A DNA stretch of 64,000 nt from Promerops cafer (Eukaryota > Chordata > Aves > Passeriformes > Nectariniidae). The notes beneath the pieces were generated by a model. The model had not been told where the DNA came from, searched no databases, and saw only the letters and a list, made by a program, of their open reading frames with translations. Numbering within the stretch: position 1 is the stretch's first letter; each line of letters starts with the position of its first letter. The DNA lies in assembly GCA_013398275.1 (NCBI GenBank), contig VZSE01011543.1, positions 27,676 to 91,675 on the forward strand, given 5' to 3'. Position numbers and translations under genes: made by a program. Shown here piece after piece: positions 57,491 through 64,000 of this stretch.

Positions 57491-59479
57491 GGCTCGGGTC
57501 ATACCAAACAATAAATCTAAATAATTTCTAAATCTGTGGCTGCTGCAAATTTTTGTCACAGATAACAAGGTCAGAGACATCCCAGCCACCAGGGACCTGG
57601 GCTTTGATGGTTTTCCAGCTGTTCCCTCCCACGTTGGGGCTCATTTTTGGCCCTCACGAATTTTCTGCTTGGAATGGAAACAGCAAAATCCCCTCAGCAA
57701 ACACAGCTCTCTGCTGTGGCTCTCCTAGGGAGTTTTTTGAAAGGTGCATTTTGTATTTCTGTATTGTTACCTCTAGAAACCACAGTCAATTAGTAGAATT
57801 ATTCCGTGTACCTACAACAGCACTAGCCCTACTCCTAAAACAGCTTTTAAAATCCTATTTCCATTACTTACTCAGCAAACAATGCTCACCTTTACATAGA
57901 CACCTCTCCCACACACAGATTTAACCACCTTTAAATTCAGCACAGTGCACCTTGCTGTGGTTAACGAGGCTAATTAGGAGCAGAGGAAAGGAAATGCTCT
58001 TGCTGCAGCATAATTATTTATTTTTTTCCTGATGCTTCAGCGATTGGAGCAGCTCATGTACCTTGCAAGGCTGTAACCTACAAGGGTTGGAGGTGTTTGC
58101 TGAGCCAGCTGCTTGTTCCTTTCCTGCTGGAGTTGGTAGGGCAGCAAATTCCCTGGATTTCATGTGGAATGTGCTCTGCATCCCTTGGAAATGCTTGGAG
58201 GAGGATGCTCCTGAGCTGGAGCTGCCCCGGGGGAGCCTTATCAGAGTTAATGGCTGCTGGCAGATTTTCTTTAAGACTTGCAGTGGAGCATAAATTCCCT
58301 GATCCTGGAGCTGGAGGGAGATAACTGGGAGTCCAGAAATCCCTCAGGTGCAGTGGTGACTGCTCCTGGGCAGCTGGAGAGGGGATTGCTGCCCCCCTTG
58401 CCTTGATGGTGCCCCCATGGGGGGGTGGGTGTCCCCTCTGCTCTGCCCTCCCCCCTTCCTTGGGGGTTTTCTGCTTGGAAAAGCAGAAAGCTGTAAGAGA
58501 GGAGTGTCTGTGTGAGCTGGTAAAGAAATTGAGGGGAGTGTTGGGATGAGCCCCCTTCCCTTCTGCATCCCACAGGTGATGGGAACAACCCCGGGACAGC
58601 TGCCTGGGGACACCCTTGGGGTGTCCTCGTCCTTCACCAAAGCAGACTTGGCCAAATGAGCAGGGCTGGGAGCCTGGGAGGACCCAGGTGCTCCGTGGGG
58701 CTGGCGTTGGGTGTCCAGAGCCAGAAAATTCAGTTCTGCTCAAATCCCCTGATCGGAGGTGCAATCCTGGCAAAGCTCTGGATTTAGAAGAAATCATTTT
58801 CTCAATCCTGCTCTGAAGGCACAGGGTTTAACCCAAAACCTCTGCTCAGCTGCCCTCTTGCAGGAATCACCTGGTGTTTTCCAAGGGAAAAATCCCAGTT
58901 CTGGTTATTCCAGCACTAATCCCAGTGCTGGTTTTTCCAGCTGCTGGCTCTGAAGCTGTCTGGGCACCCCAAGGCACCACTGCAGCAGCATTTCCAACAC
59001 AAAACCTCGTGTCCTGCAGCACAGCTGATCCCCCTCCTGCACAAAATCACCCGTGGGAACTGCTTGACCACTGCTAAACTTTCTCCCAGTGCAAAACTCC
59101 TTCCCTGCTGCTCAGCATTTAATTTACACTCGGTTCATCTGCAAAAAAAAAAAAAAAAGGAAAAAAAAAAAAAAAGATTTGCAGCCTCCAAACCATTTCC
59201 TCTTTCTGTGGGATGCGCTGCTGAGCTGGGGACAAACACAGCCTGTGTGGGTTTGACAAATTCTGACTGTGCACCCCGTTTGGGCTGGGTTTAGTGGGGG
59301 TAAAATCAGCTTTTTTTTTGGTGATATAACAGCCTGGGCTGCTGTAAATTCTGTGTGCTGAAAGGCAGAGCAGCACTGGGGAAGGTAAAAGCTGTGCTGG
59401 CTGCACCACTGGAAATACCTGCCCCGGGCTCTCCTGGAATATTGGCGGGCACTTTTTGCAAACAACAATTGGATAAAAG
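57491..59479. other. Intergenic, no gene recognised
   Basis: Holds two adjoining A runs (59143-59158 and 59161-59175) and otherwise nothing recognised. Confidence 0.5.
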
Positions 59480-59668
59480 GAGGAAGATTATTCCAGGAGG
59501 GTGGAAAAACTCTGGCGTGTATTGCCCAGAGTGGTGGTGGCTGCCCCATCCCTAAAAACATCCAAGGTCAGGTTGTACAGGGCTTTGAGCAACCTGAGCT
59601 AGTTAAAAAATTCCCTATTAATTGCAGGGATGTTGGATTAGATGAGCTTTAATGGTCCCTTCCTTAGG
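59480..59668 (+). repeat. CR1 3' end, sense
   Basis: ggctgccccatccctaaaaa, caaggtcaggttgtacaggg, gatgttggattagatgagct and ttaatggtcccttcct. Confidence 0.85.
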
Positions 59669-60945
59669 GGAGCTGCTTTGGGAGGGATTTTGCACAAGTC
59701 TCAGCTGGAGGAGGTGCAGCACAAAGCTGAGCAGCACAAATGTCCCCCTGAGTGCTAATGAGAAAGCAGAAACTCTGCTTTTTCCCCTAAATCAGCCTAG
59801 AAAAGGCACTCTGGAGTTTCAAAATCGAGCCTTTTGTCAGACTTCCTTAAAAAATTTAACTTATTCCTTCCCTGGGCTCTTCCTTTCCCTAAGGCGAGAG
59901 GGGAAGTGGAACCATCCACCCCTATTGATTTTTAAATATCTGCTTTTCTTCAGAAAAACTCAGGATTTAGCTGCAAAGCTCCATGCTTTAAAAAGGGCTT
60001 TTTCATCAAGTCTCTGTAACTTTTTATCCTTTATCCCTCTGAGTATCGTCTAACCACTAAATGTGTAACAAGTTGCTGGGTCTGGCAAATAAGTTTCTGA
60101 TTATCTGAACATCGAAATTACATTGTGTTTTTAAAATTGCTTCTTGTTCCTGAAAACCCGGGGAGAATGGTTACATTTAGATTTCATTTTTGGATTTTTT
60201 TTTATATCCGTCCATATACATTTCATGCCTCAACATAATACCTGTGGATCTATGAATAAAACTCTTTATAAAGCTTGTTGAACTTTGATGTCCCAGCTAA
60301 AACCCATCCCAAATCAAACCCATTTGGAGAAGGAATTGAGGCAAACCCCTCAATATTCTGCTTTTCTACCCATTCTGCCTTCTTTAAAAAGCCATTTCCC
60401 AGCAGCTCCATCATTCTTTTTTCCTTCAGGAAGTCCTGGTGCAATGGGAAGATGGATTTATCACTCCTATTCCTCTGCTCCTGCTCGCTCTGGCTGGCAA
60501 TTAACAAATTTACCACCTGGGTGTAACAGATTTCTCATTTTATAATAAATTTAGGGGAACTGCTCTTTTCTGTGCTGCTCTAAACCACCTGTAAGCAATG
60601 CTTGGCCTGACCTGGGTCTCAAAGCACTTTAATTTCAACTTCAATCCACACGGGTCTGATTCCCAGGGATTTTTCTCTGCACAATAAGGGATGGAAGGAA
60701 AAGAAATCAGATGGAGACAGGACTCTGCCAAACCTGGGCTCATTCAAACCCGGAGCTCTGCACAGAGAAACGCCCCTGGGTGAGGGGTGCTGGCACTTCC
60801 CAGCCTTTGAGGATGTGAGGGACCAGGGATTTGAGGGAGATTTAGGGATGCAACGCAGCTCCCCAAAACAGTGCTGGACAAGCCCGGCTCTCCACGAGAC
60901 AGCCCAGCTCCAATCCCGGGCAGGTTCAGCTCTGGGAAATGCCTC
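59669..60945. other. Intergenic, no gene recognised
   Basis: AT-rich around 59900-60300, otherwise featureless to the eye. Confidence 0.5.
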
Positions 60946-60947
60946 AG

Positions 60948-61017
<70 letters not shown>

Positions 61018-61024
61018 CAGCAGG
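60946..61024 (+). repeat. Hexanucleotide (GGAGCA)n microsatellite
   Basis: About twelve units of ggagca. Produces spurious poly-Leu, Gln/Glu and Gly/Ala reading frames. Confidence 0.97.
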
Positions 61025-61248
61025 GGCACAACCCTCCCTCCAAAGCTGCCTCGGGTCCCTCTGCCGGCGGCTGGGAAAGCTCCGGCTGCCCGGAGAGCTC
61101 CTCACGCGGCTTCTCTTGGCGGCTGCCTCCCTCTAGCGAGAGCCAGAGCCGCCCGCACGCCGGCCGGGCTGCGCCGGCAGCTGAGCGCTCCCCCTGGGGA
61201 TGCTGCCCTGGGCGCTCTCCGGCGGGTCCCAAGGGCGCCGAGCACATT

Positions 61249-62195
61249 TCGGGTGCTCTCCATGACGTTCCAAGGGTGCTGTTCATGTTTTGGATGCTGA
61301 TTTGAGTGCCTCAAGGGTGCTGTTCATGTTTTGGGTGCTGGTTTGAGCGCACCGAGGGTGCTGTGCACATTTTGGGTGCTCTCCATCGGGTTCCAAGGGT
61401 GCTGTGCACATTTTGGGTGCTGGTTTGAACACACCGAGGGTGCTGTGCACATTTTGGGTGCTCTCCAGCGCGTTCCAAGGGTGCTGTNNNNNNNNNNNNN
61501 NNNNNNNNNNNNNNNNNNNNNNNNNNNNNNNNNNNNNNNNNNNNNNNNNNNNNNNNNNNNNNNNNNNNNNNNNNNNNNNNNNNNNNNNNNNNNNNNNNNN
61601 NNNNNNNNNNNNNNNNNNNNNNNNNNNNNNNNNNNNNNNNNNNNNNNNNNNNNNNNNNNNNNNNNNNNNNNNNNNNNNNNNNNNNNNNNNNNNNNNNNNN
61701 NNNNNNNNNNNNNNNNNNNNNNNNNNNNNNNNNNNNNNNNNNNNNNNGTTCCAAGGGTGCTGTGCCCGTCTTGGATGCTGCTTTGAGGGCATAAAGGGTG
61801 CTGTGCACATTTTGGGAGCTGGTTTTAACACACCGAGGGTGCTGTGCACATTCTGGGTGTTCTCCAGCACATTCCAAGGGTGCTGTGCACATTTTGGGTG
61901 CTGGTTTGAATGTCCTGAGCGTGCTGTGCACATTTTGGGTGCTCTCCAGCACGTTCCAAGGGTGCTGTGCACATTTTGGGTGCTGGTTTGAGCGCACCGA
62001 GGGTGCCGTGCACATTTTGGGTGCTCTCCATTGGGTTCCAAGGATGCTGTGCACATTTTGGGTGCTCTCCATTGGGTTCCAAGGGTGCTGTGCACATTTT
62101 GGGAGCTGGTTTGAACGCACCGAGGGTGCCGTGCACATTTTGGGTGCTCTCCATTGGGTTCCAAGGATGCTGTGCACATTTTGGGTGCTGTGGGT
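61249..62195 (+). repeat. 41-bp minisatellite with two alternating unit types, interrupted by gap
   Basis: Units begin ggtgctgtgcacattttggg and end either in tgctctccagcgcgttccaa or in tgctggtttgaacacaccga; the two types alternate in much of the array, giving an 82-base higher-order period. An N run interrupts it, so true copy number is unknown. ORFs here are repeat artefacts. Confidence 0.96.
61488..61747. other. Assembly gap (260 N)
   Basis: Run of N inside the 41-bp array; repeat sequence resumes on both sides. Confidence 1.
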
Positions 62196-62296
62196 GCGCG
62201 TGGCGCTGCACCGCACACATCCGGCTGCTGGGAGTGAGCCTCAGGTGCGAGTCCTGGATCCGGCACAGCCTTTGGACGCTGTGCCTGCAGAACCCT

Positions 62297-62345
62297 GGGC
62301 TGGCTGGGGTTGGAAAGGTCCTTGAGGATCGGCTCGTTCCGCCCC
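62297..62345 (-). repeat. Short CR1 remnant, antisense
   Basis: ctggggttggaaaggtcctt followed by gaggatcggctc. Confidence 0.5.
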
Positions 62346-64000
62346 CTCGCAGCACCGAGCGCTTGACGAAGCAGAGGATTTCACGCCTCGCGGTGCTGCC
62401 TGGGGACAAGCGCTGGTGTCCGAGGCAGGAGGGTGGGATGACACAAACAATTCCCGATCCAGCACGCAGATGAGCGGGCAGCTGTGAACCAGCAGCCCGA
62501 ATTTATCCCGAACTGGCGCTTTGCGTCAAGTGGCTGCTGTGTTTTTAATCCAATCCCAGAGCCCCCAGGCAGGATTTGTTGTGCTGCCGGATTTTTCCTT
62601 TGCCAGCCGGGGTAGGATTTCATCAAACGAGCTGGATAATTTCCCCACATCCTCAGGGGCTCGCCGGCAGCTCAGCTCCTCCGGGCTGCCCTTAGCAACC
62701 AGCGCAGGAAAATCAGAGCTCCCGCACCACAGGATGCTTTTCCACCCTCTGGAGCAGCGGGCAGGGCACGGGCAGCACCCGAGTGTGTCCCGCTCCTGCT
62801 CTTCGCCCTCTCCTTTGTCACGGCCGAGCCTCTGCTCCTGGCACAAAGGATTTGGATGCCATCCTAAACCGGCAGCAGCTCCTGCGGGAGGAATGGGGCT
62901 GGAAGCACGCAGAGCAGCCAGCTACGAGCACCCTCAGCTCCTCCAGCCTGACCCGAAGGTTCTTGACCCGGGTGGGTGGAGGGAAAAGCATTTATTGTCC
63001 CAGCAGCAAGGAGCGGGATTTTTCCAGCCAGAGGAGCTCAGGCTGCTGCAGGGCTCGCAGGGAGGTTTGTTGGAGGGAAAGGGCAAAACGAGACCAGCAA
63101 TTCCCTCATTCATCCTTGCAAAAAGGTTAATTCCCTTCCCACACCACCAGCGACCCCGGGGTGCCGCGGATCCGGGTCGGGGTCAGTGCTGCTGGAGGCA
63201 GAACTTCCAGCTGGGGAGCACGGGGACACAGCAGCAGGGAGAGGGGTCATTTCCAAGCCCTCCTGCCCCGGCAGCCGAAGGGGTTTCCAAAGGAAAAGGT
63301 TCTTTTCAGGTTTCTGGCAGGGGTGAGCCTGGCAGCTGGAAGTGAACCCCGGGTGAGGGATCAGCCACGGGCAAGAAATGTGGGAACAGCAGCAGGGGCT
63401 GATCACACTCGGAGGATGAGCAGGATTTATTGCATGGAAGGCAAAAAAGAAATGAGCTGAAAGTGCTAGAAAGATGGGGGCTGGAGGGAAGTACAGGGCA
63501 GTAACAGTGCAGGAAATATGTCTGTAATTTCAGGCAGTAAAAAAGTCAATATTGTGGGCCAAACCCTGAGCGCAGTTTTGGTGTTTTCTGGATTTTGAAG
63601 CGTAAAATGTTCTACCCCTCCCTCCAGATTTGGGCTTATTTCTGTCGTGCTTCTGCCACACGTTGATAAAGGCTGAATATTGATGCTTTGGGGTTATCAG
63701 TTAAGCCGAAGAGCTCCCAGGCACTGGAGCCAAATCGATTTTCCTTAAGGACACCTTCTTGGAAGCCACCAGCACCTCTGTCTCTGCTGGGCTTGATGTG
63801 ATTTCCGTGTGTGCACCTCAAAAAGGTGTTAACAACAACCACATCCCCACCCCAGAGGTGGCTTTCCCTTCCCAACCCACCCTTCCCTCCTCCTCTCCCC
63901 AACCTCGAGGTGGCATCAACCACAGCTTCGATTTCAAAGCTTCCTTTTTTTTTTTCTCCCCCTTTTTCCTTTTTTCCCTCTCTCTTTTCCTCCTCGTTTT
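62346..64000. other. Intergenic, no gene recognised
   Basis: GC-moderate sequence. One frame (62521-63345) runs 274 codons but its composition shifts and it resembles no family known to me. The window ends in a C/T-rich tract (63940-64000) that continues beyond it. Confidence 0.5.

Noticed and set aside
60744..61286. Poly-Leu or Gln/Glu proteins
   Set aside because: Translations of the (GGAGCA)n microsatellite and CpG-rich flanks; no splice context.
61283..62266. Repetitive 300-codon ORFs with Cys/His repeats
   Set aside because: Read through a 41-bp satellite and an N gap; the periodicity is that of the DNA repeat.
62521..63345. 274-codon ORF near the right end
   Set aside because: No domain, low codon bias and no splice signals; probably chance in GC-rich DNA.

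Overview
The window is vertebrate nuclear DNA, almost certainly avian and probably songbird-like. It has compact multi-exon genes with GT-AG introns and many CR1-type LINE 3' ends in both orientations (recognisable tails of the 'ggtttgggttggaaggga' type or its complement). It also has GC-rich minisatellites typical of a bird microchromosome. The gene order COX4I1 - DUSP22-like phosphatase - IRF8 followed by a long gene-free stretch matches the amniote COX4I1/IRF8/FOXF1 neighbourhood. I see no prokaryotic, plasmid or CRISPR content.

Layout. 1-500: CpG-rich promoter with two ETS (NRF-2/GABP-type) sites, probably shared with a divergent gene (EMC8 by known synteny) lying left of the window. 1008-4425: COX4I1, four coding exons, 170 residues. 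5694-17278: a complete seven-coding-exon atypical dual-specificity phosphatase of the DUSP22 group (N-myristoylation-type start MGSGMSK, catalytic HCLAGVSRS), about 207 residues; intron 3 carries a 30-bp minisatellite. 20040-21152: a G-rich 20-bp tandem array and then the IRF8 promoter (tandem Sp/KLF boxes, a GAS element, three inverted CCAAT boxes, a CRE-like site, a TATA box). 21094-29051: IRF8, one non-coding and eight coding exons, 426 residues, 3' UTR to about 30070. 30070-64000: no convincing protein-coding gene; CR1 fragments, CpG-rich patches, an AT-rich block that may be regulatory, an unclassified block around 53.7-55.0 kb, several minisatellites, and an assembly gap of 260 N (61488-61747) inside a 41-bp tandem array.

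All three genes lie on the + strand within 30 kb. COX4I1 is a housekeeping respiratory gene. IRF8 is an interferon-inducible myeloid/B-cell transcription factor whose promoter here has an exact GAS core. The most interesting biological point is the DUSP22-type phosphatase beside IRF8: in humans the IRF8 paralogue IRF4 lies near DUSP22 on 6p25, so this looks like the second half of an old DUSP22/IRF4 - DUSP22-like/IRF8 paralogon. To my knowledge the member next to IRF8 is missing in mammals. Gene identities rest on family sequences I recognise; no database search was run.
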